A stretch of DNA of 64,000 nt from Neobacillus ginsengisoli (GTDB lineage: Bacteria > Bacillota > Bacilli > Bacillales_B > DSM-18226): the NCBI RefSeq assembly GCF_030813055.1, contig NZ_JAUSTW010000001.1, positions 62,001 to 126,000 of the forward strand, read 5' to 3'. The notes below the pieces were generated by a model, which had not been told where the DNA came from, ran no database searches, and saw nothing but the letters and a program-made list of their open reading frames with translations. Position 1 is the first letter of the stretch; the number at the start of each line of letters is the position of its first letter. A program made the position numbers and the translations under genes. Below are positions 53,790-63,645 of the stretch, one piece after another.

Positions 53790-53979
53790 ATAAGAAAGTT
53801 TTAAACCACCACTCCTCAAAGTGGGTGTTCGCAGAAACCTTTCTGCATGTCCTCCACGTCTTATAGACAGAGGCTTGTCATTCCAGTTTCGATAGTAAAA
53901 CTCCCTTTTACAGCTTAAAGGTTAAAACTTTATTATCATTACGTACAACGCAGCCTGTATAAGTATCATACTGCATGTA
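53790..53979 (-). mobile_element. Putative IS200/IS605-type right-end remnant with structured RNA
   Basis: On the minus strand a short coding tail (YMQYDTYTGCVVRNDNKVLT, then FKL and a stop at 53908) is followed by about 115 bases of strong local structure. It contains GTCT-ATA-AGAC, CAGAAA-GG-TTTCTG and CCACT-TTGAGG-AGTGG hairpins, then GGTTTAAAAC. Structured RNA overlapping the 3' end of tnpB is typical of IS605-type elements. The rest of the element is absent. Assignment rests on resemblance only. Confidence 0.4.
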
Positions 53980-54022
53980 ACCTATTTATTCAATGTCAAA
54001 AGTAACCAAAGTAACTAAAAAT

Positions 54023-55120
54023 TTATTTGACAATTTGAAGTTCTTTAGGGAACTTAGTCAATATCTTTACGCCATCGGCTGTAACGAAAACATCGTCTTC
54101 AATCCGTACACCGGCAACTTCCGGAACGTAAATACCAGGTTCAATCGTATAAACCATTCCTTCTTCTAAGACCAGTTGATTTTTTTCTGTCATTGATGGA
54201 TATTCGTGAACACTAATTCCAAGTCCATGACCAAGACGATGAGGGAAGTATTCTCCGTATCCTGCATCTGCGATAATTTTACGTGCAGTAAGGTCGACTT
54301 CTGCTGCCGTTGCTCCGGGCTTGCTTGCTTCTAATGATGCCAATTGGGCTTTTAAAACAGTATCATAAATTTCTTTTTGCTTATCGTTAATGTCTCCATA
54401 GGCAACTGTTCTAGTGATATCAGAACAATACCGGTCTACAACTACTCCTAAATCAAATAAGACCAAGTCCCCTTTTTGAACCCTTGTTAATCCCGGATTC
54501 CCGTGCGGGGAAGCCGCGTTTGCTCCAGTCAAGACCATTGTAGCAAATGACATTTCGGATACGCCTTTTTTCTTTAGAGCGTATTCAATTGCCGAGAGAA
54601 TTTCTAATTCCGTTTTACCTTCTTTAATTTCACTTACACCCACTTCAACAGCATAATCTGCAAGAGCACAGGCTTCTTCAATGATTTTTAATTCTTTTGC
54701 ATCTTTAATCATCCGAAGCTTTCTTAATTTTTCTTCAGCTGAAACAAATACAGCACCTGAGAATAAGGTTGTAAGCTGTTCATAACGTTCCACATTCATA
54801 TGTTCTTTTTCAATTGCAACCTTAGATACACCATTAATTCTTTTATTAATGGAATTCGAAACCAAGTCCCACGGATTTTCAATGTCGCTAAAACCGATGA
54901 TTTCATGTTCCCAGCCGGAACGCTTTGCATCATGCACTTCCATACCAGGACAAACAAGAAACGGATCTTTCTCTTGAAATACCGCCAGTGCGAGTAACCT
55001 TTCATGAGGATTGGTATAAAACCCGCTTAAATAAAATACATTTTCAGAAGAGGTAACGAAGCTTACTTCAATATCATTTTCCTTCATCCATGCTTGAAGC
55101 TTTTCAACTCGTTGAGTCAT
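54023..55120 (-). CDS. M24B family Xaa-Pro peptidase
   Basis: 365-residue aminopeptidase P/prolidase-type enzyme. The two-metal site is visible: LFDLGVVVDRYCSDITRTVA near 227-246 (two Asp), HRLGHGLGISVHEYP near 298-312 (His), TIEPGIYVP near 329-337 (Glu) and GVRIEDDVFV near 341-350 (Glu). It cleaves X-Pro peptide bonds in the cytoplasm. AGGGGGAG precedes the ATG. Divergent from ytkL; the IS-like remnant lies downstream. Confidence 0.92.
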   Translation of the reverse strand: MTQRVEKLQAWMKENDIEVSFVTSSENVFYLSGFYTNPHERLLALAVFQEKDPFLVCPGMEVHDAKRSGWEHEIIGFSDIENPWDLVSNSINKRINGVSKVAIEKEHMNVERYEQLTTLFSGAVFVSAEEKLRKLRMIKDAKELKIIEEACALADYAVEVGVSEIKEGKTELEILSAIEYALKKKGVSEMSFATMVLTGANAASPHGNPGLTRVQKGDLVLFDLGVVVDRYCSDITRTVAYGDINDKQKEIYDTVLKAQLASLEASKPGATAAEVDLTARKIIADAGYGEYFPHRLGHGLGISVHEYPSMTEKNQLVLEEGMVYTIEPGIYVPEVAGVRIEDDVFVTADGVKILTKFPKELQIVK

Positions 55121-55316
55121 ATTTTCTCCCCCTAATAAATTAAATCCTATGAAGAGATTATCAATTTAAACCTGAATTGTAAACAATCTTATCTCTTGTA
55201 CTTCATTAACAAAAGCAATGTATCCATTTGTTGGGTATAAGATAATTGGAAGAAGGAAATCTATCATTTGTATGGAAATAATAATTAAACAAATCGTTTT
55301 GAGAGGAGCTATTATA

Positions 55317-55997
55317 ATGAAAGTTTCATATCACGGCCATTCCGTTGTCCAAATCAATACGAATGGGAAAACAATTTTAATTGATCCATTTATTAGCGGA
55401 AATTCGTTGACGGATCTTAAAGTGGAGGATGTTAAACCAGATGTGATTATATTAACGCATGGTCATGGTGACCATGTGGGCGATACAGTGGAATTAGCGA
55501 AAAAGAACAATGCACTAGTCGTTGCGAATGCTGAACTTTCTGCCTTCTTAAGCTGGCAAGGGGTAAACACCCATGCTATGCATATTGGCGGTGCCTATCA
55601 ATTTGAATTTGGAAAGGTTAAATTGACACAAGCATTCCACGGCTCAAGTTTCATCACCGAAAATAACGAGATCATTTATTGCGGCATGCCAGCGGGAATT
55701 CTGTTTATGAATGAAGGGAAGACGATCTACCATGCGGGAGATACGGCGCTTTTTTCAGATATGAAGCTGATTGGCGAACGGCACCCTATTGATCTGGCGT
55801 TCTTACCAATTGGTGATAATTTTACAATGGGCCCTGAGGATGCAGCTTATGCAGCAAAGCTCTTAAATTCAAAAACGGTTGTGCCAATTCACTACAATAC
55901 ATTCCCGCCGATTAAACAGGATCCAACTAAATTTATAGATTTGCTTGAAGATAGCAATGGGAAAATCCTAGAGCCAGGTCAAGCTATAGAATTGTAA
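55317..55997 (+). CDS. ytkL: UPF0173 metal-dependent hydrolase YtkL
   Basis: 226-residue metallo-beta-lactamase-fold protein of the UPF0173 group. HGHGDHVGD near residues 51-59 gives the metal ligands, GDTALFSDM near 141-149 and a late His ([10 protein letters not shown] near 188-197) complete the site. Substrate unknown. The frame runs upstream, but the ATG at 55317 follows GAGAGGAG and begins [11 protein letters not shown] as in relatives. Confidence 0.92.
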   Translation: MKVSYHGHSVVQINTNGKTILIDPFISGNSLTDLKVEDVKPDVIILTHGHGDHVGDTVELAKKNNALVVANAELSAFLSWQGVNTHAMHIGGAYQFEFGKVKLTQAFHGSSFITENNEIIYCGMPAGILFMNEGKTIYHAGDTALFSDMKLIGERHPIDLAFLPIGDNFTMGPEDAAYAAKLLNSKTVVPIHYNTFPPIKQDPTKFIDLLEDSNGKILEPGQAIEL

Positions 55998-56078
55998 ATG
56001 TTCTTGGGTTTTTATCTACTTTTTTTTCTTCCTTCCGCATAAAAATGAAACAAGCAGTTTAATAAGGAGGATAAAGAA

Positions 56079-56315
56079 TTGAAAAAGAACCGATATTTAC
56101 TATGTTTATTGCTTTGTGGATTCATGCTTTATTTTGCTGTTCCAAGATTATCCGTTACAGCTGAAGGTCCGCAAGGGATTTTTTCACTGTGCTGGCTGGC
56201 TTTTGCCCTGATTGTAATCGCCGGGAATTTAACCGGATTGCTTTATAGTCCTAAAAAGTCAATTCAAAAGGTTCAATCAGAGAGAGTAAAGAAGAAATCC
56301 CGTTCATTTCATTGA
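56079..56315 (+). CDS. Small two-helix membrane protein, 78 residues
   Basis: TTG start at 56079 behind AAGGAGGA. Two predicted membrane helices (YLLCLLLCGFMLYFAV and FSLCWLAFALIVIAGNLTGLL), then a basic tail (KSIQKVQSERVKKKSRSFH). No catalytic motif; family not recognised. It stands between ytkL and ytoI on the same strand and may be co-transcribed with either. Confidence 0.7.
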   Translation: MKKNRYLLCLLLCGFMLYFAVPRLSVTAEGPQGIFSLCWLAFALIVIAGNLTGLLYSPKKSIQKVQSERVKKKSRSFH

Positions 56316-56406
56316 TTATTCACGACAATTAAAGAATCCGCATTGTATCAAGGCTTTTAACTCTTTATAATGAAATTTAGGAATTCGAAAATAAAGGGTG
56401 AAGCTA

Positions 56407-57726
56407 TTGGCTACAAAGCATGAACAAATCTTGCAATACATTGATGAACTCCCAATCGGTGAAAAAATTTCCGTCAGGCAAATCGCCAAGGCGATGAACG
56501 TAAGTGAAGGGACAGCCTATAGAGCCATCAAGGAAGCTGAAAATAAAGGATATGTCAGTACCATTGAAAGAGTCGGTACGATTCGAATTGAACGGAAGAA
56601 AAAAGAAAATATTGAAAAGCTTACATTTGCTGAAGTCGTAAATATTGTAGACGGTCAGGTTTTAGGTGGAAGAACCGGTTTGCATAAAACCTTGAATAAA
56701 TTTGTTATTGGGGCCATGAAATTAGAGGCAATGATGCGTTACACAGAGGCAGGTAACCTTCTGATTGTCGGAAACCGGACGCAAGCACACGAGCTTGCAT
56801 TGAAAGCAGGTGCTGCCGTACTTATTACCGGTGGTTTTGATTCAGAAGATCATGTAAAGAAACTTGCAGACAAGTTAGAACTGCCGGTAATTTCTACTTC
56901 CTATGATACTTTTACTGTTGCAACGATGATTAACCGGGCAATTTACGACCAATTAATAAAAAAAGAAATTATTCTTGTCGAAGACATCTTAACACCCCTG
57001 ACGGATACCTTTTTTTTAAAAACGTCCGATAAGGTGTTAAAATGGCATAAATTTAATACAGAGACAACACATAGCCGTTATCCTGTGGTCGATCAAAATA
57101 TGAAGATTCAAGGAATGGTTACGTCAAAAGATATTTTGGGACAGGATGCCGACACCTCCATCGACAAGATTATGACGAAAAACCCAATGACCGTTAATGG
57201 CAAAACAAGTGTCGCATCAACGGCACATATGATGGTTTGGGAAGGCATTGAAGTCCTTCCGGTTGCAGATGACTCTAACCGATTAGAAGGTATTATCAGC
57301 AGGCAGGATGTTTTAAAGGCTTTGCAAATGAACCAGCGTCAGCCTCAGGTAGGCGAGACTCTTGATGACATTGTTACCAATCAGATGGTACTAATGCGCG
57401 GGCGGGCAAAAGGCGAAGAAGTATACTCCTGTGAGGTTACCCCTCAAATGACAAACCATCTTGGAACCATCTCTTACGGTGTATTTACAACAATCGTATC
57501 TGATGCTGCCAACCGGGTACTCAGAAGCTATAAAAAAGGTGATCTTGTCGTTGAAAATATGACAATCTATTTTATTAAACCGGTTCAAATGGAAAGTACT
57601 TTAGAAATCTTTCCAAAGGTGCTTGAAGTAGGACGGAAGTTTGGGAAAGTAGATGTAGAAGTCTTTAATGATGGAATTCTTGTTGGTAAAGCAATGATGA
57701 TGTGTCAACTGATAGACCGAAACTGA
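56407..57726 (+). CDS. ytoI: YtoI: HTH-DRTGG-CBS-hotdog regulatory protein
   Basis: 439 residues in four parts: a winged helix-turn-helix at 1-60 (KISVRQIAKAMNVSEGTAYR), a DRTGG domain at about 70-180, two CBS domains at about 190-310 (SRYPVVDQNMKIQGMVTSKD; SIDKIMTKNPMTV) and a hotdog thioesterase-like domain to the end. Probably a ligand-sensing regulator; target unknown. TTG at 56407 gives MATKHEQIL, matching B. subtilis YtoI, and sits six bases after AAAGGGTG. Confidence 0.92.
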   Translation: MATKHEQILQYIDELPIGEKISVRQIAKAMNVSEGTAYRAIKEAENKGYVSTIERVGTIRIERKKKENIEKLTFAEVVNIVDGQVLGGRTGLHKTLNKFVIGAMKLEAMMRYTEAGNLLIVGNRTQAHELALKAGAAVLITGGFDSEDHVKKLADKLELPVISTSYDTFTVATMINRAIYDQLIKKEIILVEDILTPLTDTFFLKTSDKVLKWHKFNTETTHSRYPVVDQNMKIQGMVTSKDILGQDADTSIDKIMTKNPMTVNGKTSVASTAHMMVWEGIEVLPVADDSNRLEGIISRQDVLKALQMNQRQPQVGETLDDIVTNQMVLMRGRAKGEEVYSCEVTPQMTNHLGTISYGVFTTIVSDAANRVLRSYKKGDLVVENMTIYFIKPVQMESTLEIFPKVLEVGRKFGKVDVEVFNDGILVGKAMMMCQLIDRN

Positions 57727-57738
57727 TGGAATAAAGAA

Positions 57739-57764
57739 AGCCGCTTCCCATATGTGAAGCGGCT
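57739..57764. terminator. Bidirectional terminator between ytoI and ytpI
   Basis: AGCCGCTTC pairs with GAAGCGGCT across CCATATGT; T-rich sequence follows on both strands. Confidence 0.7.
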
Positions 57765-57771
57765 CAAGTTA

Positions 57772-58080
57772 TTATTTTTGTGCCTCATACAATTCGGCTT
57801 CCTGGATTGCAAAGGGAAGGTAATGTTTGTATTTTTTGAAACCGATCCAGGTAAAAAAACCACCGTAAATGATAAATAATGCTGCTACAATATACGTCAT
57901 CATTAATTGGGAAATGAATAATATATTAATCCCGAATATACTGACAAATAACCCAAGTGCAATACTGGATTTTGCAGAGAGCCATTTTTTTTCAACCGGA
58001 CGGTTGCTTCGGATGTATTTTGTCTTATAGAATAAATAGAAAGCAAATAAAACGACAATCAATACCACAAGTACAGACAT
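57772..58080 (-). CDS. ytpI: YtpI-like membrane protein
   Basis: 102 residues with three hydrophobic helices (VLVVLIVVLFAFYLFY; IALGLFVSIFGINILF; TYIVAALFIIYGGFFTWIG). The KTKYIRSNRPVEKKWLSAKS segment matches the Bacillus YtpI family of unknown function. ATG at 58080 follows GGAGGAAG; the longer upstream frame is a chance extension into the nrnA leader. Divergent from nrnA, as in B. subtilis. Confidence 0.85.
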   Translation of the reverse strand: MSVLVVLIVVLFAFYLFYKTKYIRSNRPVEKKWLSAKSSIALGLFVSIFGINILFISQLMMTYIVAALFIIYGGFFTWIGFKKYKHYLPFAIQEAELYEAQK

Positions 58081-58182
58081 TTTTCTTCCTCCATGTATCA
58101 AAAATCTCTTAATTATTTTACATGTAATGATTGCAAAAAGCCACATTAGGTTAAAAAACAAGCAGCTAATAAAGGAGAAGTT

Positions 58183-59124
58183 ATGAAAGAGAAAATACTG
58201 GAAACTATTAAACAATATGAAACAATCATTGTTCATCGACACGTTCGTCCTGATCCGGATGCTTATGGTTCACAAGGCGGGCTGGTTGAAATTTTAAAGG
58301 AATCCTTCCCGAATAAGAAGATATTTGCGGTTGGTCAAGAAGAACCTTCTCTCAATTATATGCGTCGGCTGGATTCCATTCAGGATGATGTGTATAAAGG
58401 AGCTTTAGTTATTGTCTGTGATACGGCTAATGAGGAAAGAATTTGTGACAAGCGCTATACATTGGGGGACAAGCTAATAAAAATCGATCATCACCCAAAC
58501 GAAGACCCATATGGTGACTTATTATGGGTAGATACGAGTGCCAGTTCGTGCAGTGAAATGATTTACGAATTTTATTTATCAGGAAAAGATAAGGGTCTGA
58601 AAATGAGTGATGAAAGTGCAAGGTTGTTGTTTGGCGGAATTGTTGGGGATACGGGTAGATTTCTATTTCCAAGTACATCAGAAAAAACCTTTTTATATGC
58701 CGGTGAATTGATTCATTACAATTTTTCCCGCAATGAGCTGTTTGACAAAATGTATGAACTTAATCCAAATATCATTAAGTTGAACGGATATATTTTACAA
58801 AATTTCGAGCTTCAAGAAAACGGTGTGGGCTCCGTTATTCTCTCTAAGAAACTGTTAGATGAGTTTAATGCGAACCCCCCTGAGGCATCCCTTCTCGTTG
58901 GAACATTGGGGGATGTAAGAGGAATTAAAGCATGGGTCTTTTTCATTGAGGAAAAGGATCAAATCAGAGTGCGACTACGCTCTAAAGGCCCGGTAATCAA
59001 CGGAGTAGCGAGAAAATTTAATGGCGGCGGTCATCCTTTAGCTGCCGGTGCTTCGATTTATTCATGGGACGAAGTGGACAATGTTTTAAAGGAACTTAGT
59101 GAAGTCTGCGAAAACCATTCTTGA
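58183..59124 (+). CDS. nrnA: NrnA oligoribonuclease / pAp phosphatase (DHH family)
   Basis: 313-residue DHH-DHHA1 phosphoesterase that degrades nano-RNAs and dephosphorylates pAp. Metal motifs: HRHVRPDPDAYGSQGG near residues 18-33, VCDTANEERI near 81-90, the DHH signature IDHHPNEDPYGDLLW near 103-117, and C-terminal FNGGGHPLAAGA near 283-294. AAAGGAGAAG precedes the ATG. Confidence 0.95.
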   Translation: MKEKILETIKQYETIIVHRHVRPDPDAYGSQGGLVEILKESFPNKKIFAVGQEEPSLNYMRRLDSIQDDVYKGALVIVCDTANEERICDKRYTLGDKLIKIDHHPNEDPYGDLLWVDTSASSCSEMIYEFYLSGKDKGLKMSDESARLLFGGIVGDTGRFLFPSTSEKTFLYAGELIHYNFSRNELFDKMYELNPNIIKLNGYILQNFELQENGVGSVILSKKLLDEFNANPPEASLLVGTLGDVRGIKAWVFFIEEKDQIRVRLRSKGPVINGVARKFNGGGHPLAAGASIYSWDEVDNVLKELSEVCENHS

Positions 59125-59143
59125 TTATTTTTAAAACATAAAG

Positions 59144-59173
59144 AACGGCTCTACTGCTTTAGAGCCGTTTTTT
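59144..59173. terminator. Bidirectional terminator between nrnA and ytrI
   Basis: AACGGCTCT pairs with AGAGCCGTT across ACTGCTTT, with T-run; it overlaps the ytrI stop. Confidence 0.8.
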
Positions 59174-59675
59174 CATCCTCAAAATGTATTTCCAGTTCAA
59201 TAGATAATGTAGTATAGATAACCATTTCCTTTATGGTAAGCTTGTACCGTTTATCATTAATTGTTACAGGTTTGTTTTCAATGATTTTTTTTATCAGTCC
59301 TTTACTTTTATAGGCTGTTTCCATATCCTTTGCGATTAACATACTTATGTCGTCTTTAACTGAGTCCTCTGTCTCCAGAACACTTAATGAATCGAGCTTA
59401 TATCTTTCCGAGTTAATAATTTTAACACTGATTTTCTGAATGGTAAGCTTTTCAATGTTCCGCTTATTCATCTCCTTATATTCATCCTGCCAAATTTTTT
59501 TTTCTGAATGTAAGTCCTTAATTTCTTGTTTCTGAATTCCGATTAATTTTGTGTGCTTTTCCTCTAAGACTCCAAAAATATATATAAAAATACACCAGCT
59601 AATGGCACCGCCAATGGCCATACCGGAAAAGAATCGCTGCCATGAAGGTCTTCGATAAAAAGGGGGAATTCTCAT
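59151..59675 (-). CDS. ytrI: Sporulation membrane protein YtrI
   Basis: 174 residues: basic start (MRIPPFYRRPSWQRF), one membrane helix (FFSGMAIGGAISWCIFIYIFGV) and a long, mainly helical extracellular part. It matches YtrI, which with YtrH is a sigma-E-controlled mother-cell protein needed for a normal spore cortex in B. subtilis. Its ATG overlaps the ytrH stop as ATGA, so translation is coupled. Confidence 0.88.
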   Translation of the reverse strand: MRIPPFYRRPSWQRFFSGMAIGGAISWCIFIYIFGVLEEKHTKLIGIQKQEIKDLHSEKKIWQDEYKEMNKRNIEKLTIQKISVKIINSERYKLDSLSVLETEDSVKDDISMLIAKDMETAYKSKGLIKKIIENKPVTINDKRYKLTIKEMVIYTTLSIELEIHFEDEKTALKQ

Positions 59676-60010
59676 GATGAAATATGCTCCTGTGTTAACC
59701 AGTTAATTAGCAGTGCACCTGTCTGTGCGCCTCCTAAAGCTGAAAGGATCAATAATATCTGTTTGAAAATATCCTTCGTTTCTGCATTGAATAATCCTTT
59801 CTCAAAGCTATAAACGGTATCGAAAGTTCCTCCAATGGCTGCTACAATTGCCCATATTCTTAGTGCCGATGACAAGCGGTAGACTGCGGTAAGCGGGGGT
59901 TGTCCCGTTAAGAAGGAGGCAATTCCTCCTATTAGTGCCCCGCCAAGCAAAACGCCTAATGCGATAAAATAGCTTTCAATAAAAGCAGGAAAAAAACCAA
60001 TATCCTTCAT
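59672..60010 (-). CDS. ytrH: Sporulation membrane protein YtrH
   Basis: 112 residues with three membrane helices; FIESYFIALGVLLGGALIGG and AAIGGTFDTVYSFEKG are conserved in YtrH. First gene of ytrHI, expected in the mother cell under sigma-E; I could not identify a convincing sigma-E promoter in the 85 bases upstream before repeat R4. The ATG sits close behind GAAAGG. Confidence 0.9.
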   Translation of the reverse strand: MKDIGFFPAFIESYFIALGVLLGGALIGGIASFLTGQPPLTAVYRLSSALRIWAIVAAIGGTFDTVYSFEKGLFNAETKDIFKQILLILSALGGAQTGALLINWLTQEHISS

Positions 60011-60096
60011 CCTTTCAACCGCCCTTACCCATATTCAAATAACATATATATCATTTATATGGACTTAGCATGCCGATTATGTTTTTGTGAATATGA

Positions 60097-60167
60097 GAAT
60101 TGTCCAGCTCCGGTGCCCAGCGACTAGTGTACTTCGCTAAACGGGCGCCTCCGCTTTTCCTTATGAG
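60097..60167. repeat. Dispersed structured repeat, copy R4
   Basis: Begins GAATTGTCCAGCTCCGGTGC, contains GACTAGTGTACTTCGCTAA and ends GGGCGCCTCCGCTTTTCC. GGTGCCC pairs with GGGCGCC (one wobble) and AGCG with CGCT inside. It lies between divergent ytrH and dnaE, where a terminator would be unexpected. Confidence 0.75.
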
Positions 60168-60236
60168 AACATACTTTCTTTTTTTGAAATTAACTTTATA
60201 ATTAATAATAAAGATCAAGTTTAGAGGGGTGACAAA

Positions 60237-63200
60237 ATGTCTTTTATTCACCTTCATGTATATAGTGCGTATAGTTTATTGACAAGTACCGCTTCTGTAC
60301 CAGAGCTGATTGAAAATGCTCAAAGAAAGGGATTTTCAGCTTTGGCGGTAACGGACAAAAATGTGATGTACGGAACGATTGAATTTTATAAGCTATGTAA
60401 GAAAAACAATATTAAGCCCATTATTGGTTTAACGGTGGATGTTGAAAGTGAAATAACAGAAACAAAAACCTTCCCGCTAGTATTACTTGCAGAAAATAAT
60501 CGGGGGTTTAAAAATCTTTTAAAGATATCCAGTGCAGTTCAAACGAAAGCAGCAAACGGAATTCCATTAAAATGGTTAAAGCATTATTCGGATGGACTTA
60601 TTGCCATTACGCCAGGGACGGAGGGGGAAATTGAATCTTATCTTTTAGCCGATAAAGAAGATTCTGCAAAAGACCTTATTAAAAAGCTGGACTTCATCTT
60701 TGGCAGCGGCAATTTTTATTTATCCATTCAAGATCATCAGCTCGAACAGGAAACATTCATTCGTAACCAATTTCAGTTAATCGGGAAAGAATTAAATGTG
60801 CCGCTTGTTGCAACCAACCGGGTTCATTATTTAGAAAAAGAGGATATGTTTCCACATGAATGTTTGTTAGCCATCAAAAATGGGGATAAACTGCAGGACG
60901 AGCATAGAGAAAAATTGGGAAGTGACGAATTTTATTTAAAAACTGCAGAAGACATGGCAGAAAGCTTCTCCGAACTACCAGAAGCATTAGAAAATACTCT
61001 TCAAATCGCCGATAGATGTAATGTAAACATTGAATTAAATAAAACCTATTTACCTTCATTCCCAACAGAAAACGGAATACCCGCTGAAGAATATTTAGAA
61101 ACGTTATGCAAGCAGGGGTTAAGTGAACGTTTTTCCTCTCTTTCAAAAGAATACATGGACCGTTTGTCATATGAACTAGAAGTAATCAAGCGAATGAAAT
61201 TTAGCAACTATTTTTTAATTGTTTGGGATTTTATGAGATATGCCAGGGAAAACAATATTTTAACCGGGCCGGGCAGGGGCTCCGCAGCCGGGTCACTGGT
61301 TGCATATGTTTTGTTTATTACAGATGTAGACCCATTGGAACACAATTTATTATTTGAGCGGTTTTTAAACCCGGAACGGATCTCCATGCCTGATATAGAT
61401 ATCGATTTTCCCGACCAACGCCGTGATGAAGTGATTGAATATGTAGCTAAGAAGTACGGAGAATTACATGTTGCACAAATCGTCACATTTGGGACACTTG
61501 CAACTAAGGCCGCATTAAGAGATGTTGGCAGAGTATTTGGTTTGAATTCAAAGGAACTGGATCATTTATCCAGGCTAATCCCAGCGCGCCCGGGAATAAA
61601 CCTGCTTGATGCTTACAATGAATCAGAGCGCCTTCGTTCCTTTATTAATGAGATTCCAATAAACCGAAAGCTTTATGAAACGGCTTTAAAGCTTGAGGGT
61701 TTGCCGAGACATACATCCACTCACGCAGCAGGCGTGGTCTTAAGCGAGAAACAGCTAATCGATTTAATCCCAATTCAACAAGGGTCTAATCATGTATATT
61801 TAACTCAATACTCCATGGAATATCTCGAAGAAATAGGCTTATTGAAAATGGATTTCCTTGGTTTGAGAAATCTATCATTAATTGAAGCAATTTTATCTTC
61901 TGTATATCGTAAAACCGGCAAGAAAGTTGATATCCGCTCGATTCCTTTAGAAGACGGCAAAACCTTTGAATTGTTAGCAAAGGGTGAAACCACGGGAATC
62001 TTTCAGCTGGAATCGGAAGGGATGCGTAAGGTATTAACCAGATTAAAGCCGTCCCGTTTTGAAGATATCGTAGCTGTTAATGCGTTGTATCGCCCGGGTC
62101 CTATGGAGAATATCCCGCTGTTTATTGACCGGAAACATGGCCGTGTGCAAGTAGATTATCCGCATCCGGATTTAAAACCAATCCTGGAAAATACCTATGG
62201 TGTAATTGTTTATCAAGAACAGATCATGCAAATTGCTTCCGCCATGTCAGGCTTCTCACTTGGTGAAGCAGATTTATTAAGAAGGGCAGTAGGGAAAAAG
62301 CAAAAAGAAGCCCTCGATCGTGAACGGGCTCACTTCGTCCATGGAGCCTTAAAAAAAGGTTATGAACGATCGCTTGCAAATGATATTTATGATTTAATCG
62401 TTCGATTTGCTAATTATGGTTTTAACCGGAGCCATGCAGTTGCCTATAGTATGATTTCCTACCAACTGGCTTACTTAAAAGCTCACTATCCAATAAATTT
62501 CATGGCAGGATTACTAACGTCTGCCATTGGAAATGAAATGAAAATATCTCAATATGTAATGGAAACAAGACAGAGGGAAATCTCAGTTCTTCCACCTTCA
62601 ATTAACAATAGCGGATACTCATTTTTAGCAGAGCAACGCGGCATACGCTATAGTCTTGCTGCGATTAAAAGCGTTGGTGCTGCTGCATTAAAGGAAATTT
62701 TTCAAGCGCGAAAAAAGAAGAGGTTTGATGATCTATTTGATTTTTGCATAAGGGTATCTTCTAAAGCAATTAACCGTAAAACACTTGAGCAGCTTGTCCA
62801 TTCAGGCAGCTTTGATGAGTTTGGCGAAGATCGTGCAGTTCTGCTTGCCAGTTTGGATGTCGCACTTGAGCATGCCCAGCTGTTTAAACCCAATGACTCA
62901 AACCAATTCGATTTATTTGAAGAAGAGATGGTGCTCAAGCCAAAATATGTTCAAGTGGACCCAATCAGGCTGGAGGACAAGCTGTTATTTGAAAAAGAAG
63001 CCCTTGGCTTTTACCTTTCTGACCACCCGGTTTCAATTTATGAGAAAGAACTGAAACAAAGCGGGGCCCATCTTTTATTTTCTTTGGGTGAAGACCTAAA
63101 GTGGGTTTCGACAGGAATTTATATTACGGCAATGAAAAAAATACGGACCAAAAAAGGGGATTCTATGGCTTTTATGACTGTCAGTGATTCAAGTGGAGAT

Positions 63201-63599
63201 ATGGAAGCGGTGGCATTCCCAAATGTATATAAAAAATATTCAAGCCTATTGGATCAGGGGAAATTTGCTTTAATTGAGGGTAAAGTGGAAGAACGTGAGG
63301 GGAAGCCCCAATTTATCATTCAACAAGTTTTCGAAATAGAACCATGGTTAAAAGCAAAGACTGTCAAAAAATCAGTGTTATATTTAAAAATAGAAGAGGA
63401 TAAACAGGATGAGACATCGTTACAGCAATTAAACCGTCTTTTAAAAGAAAATAGAGGGACTACGGGTGTAGTTTTACACTATGAGGGCAGCAGGAAAACC
63501 GTACGCTTAGCGGCTGGGAACAATATTAATCCAAACGTAAAATTGCTTCATATATTAAGAGATTTTCTTGGCTCAAACAATGTTGTCCTAAAAGAATAA
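60237..63599 (+). CDS. dnaE: DNA polymerase III alpha subunit DnaE
   Basis: Replicative polymerase that in Bacillus extends primers before hand-over to PolC. 1120 residues: PHP domain at 1-200 (FIHLHVYSAYSLLTS), palm with catalytic aspartates in MPDIDIDFPD near residue 383-392, GPGRGSAAGSLVAYVLF near 343-359, thumb/fingers to about 800, then helix-hairpin-helix and an OB-fold near 960-1040 (STGIYITAMKKIRTKKGDSM). GAGGGGTGA precedes the ATG. Followed by ytsJ as in B. subtilis. Confidence 0.97.
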   Translation: MSFIHLHVYSAYSLLTSTASVPELIENAQRKGFSALAVTDKNVMYGTIEFYKLCKKNNIKPIIGLTVDVESEITETKTFPLVLLAENNRGFKNLLKISSAVQTKAANGIPLKWLKHYSDGLIAITPGTEGEIESYLLADKEDSAKDLIKKLDFIFGSGNFYLSIQDHQLEQETFIRNQFQLIGKELNVPLVATNRVHYLEKEDMFPHECLLAIKNGDKLQDEHREKLGSDEFYLKTAEDMAESFSELPEALENTLQIADRCNVNIELNKTYLPSFPTENGIPAEEYLETLCKQGLSERFSSLSKEYMDRLSYELEVIKRMKFSNYFLIVWDFMRYARENNILTGPGRGSAAGSLVAYVLFITDVDPLEHNLLFERFLNPERISMPDIDIDFPDQRRDEVIEYVAKKYGELHVAQIVTFGTLATKAALRDVGRVFGLNSKELDHLSRLIPARPGINLLDAYNESERLRSFINEIPINRKLYETALKLEGLPRHTSTHAAGVVLSEKQLIDLIPIQQGSNHVYLTQYSMEYLEEIGLLKMDFLGLRNLSLIEAILSSVYRKTGKKVDIRSIPLEDGKTFELLAKGETTGIFQLESEGMRKVLTRLKPSRFEDIVAVNALYRPGPMENIPLFIDRKHGRVQVDYPHPDLKPILENTYGVIVYQEQIMQIASAMSGFSLGEADLLRRAVGKKQKEALDRERAHFVHGALKKGYERSLANDIYDLIVRFANYGFNRSHAVAYSMISYQLAYLKAHYPINFMAGLLTSAIGNEMKISQYVMETRQREISVLPPSINNSGYSFLAEQRGIRYSLAAIKSVGAAALKEIFQARKKKRFDDLFDFCIRVSSKAINRKTLEQLVHSGSFDEFGEDRAVLLASLDVALEHAQLFKPNDSNQFDLFEEEMVLKPKYVQVDPIRLEDKLLFEKEALGFYLSDHPVSIYEKELKQSGAHLLFSLGEDLKWVSTGIYITAMKKIRTKKGDSMAFMTVSDSSGDMEAVAFPNVYKKYSSLLDQGKFALIEGKVEEREGKPQFIIQQVFEIEPWLKAKTVKKSVLYLKIEEDKQDETSLQQLNRLLKENRGTTGVVLHYEGSRKTVRLAAGNNINPNVKLLHILRDFLGSNNVVLKE

Positions 63600-63602
63600 T
63601 TC

Positions 63603-63630
63603 TTTACAACTTTCGAAGATATGTTATAGT
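63603..63630 (+). promoter_or_regulatory. Putative promoter of ytsJ
   Basis: TTTACA (63603-63608), 16-bp spacer, TATAGT (63625-63630). Confidence 0.5.
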
Positions 63631-63645
63631 GATAATGAGACAAGT

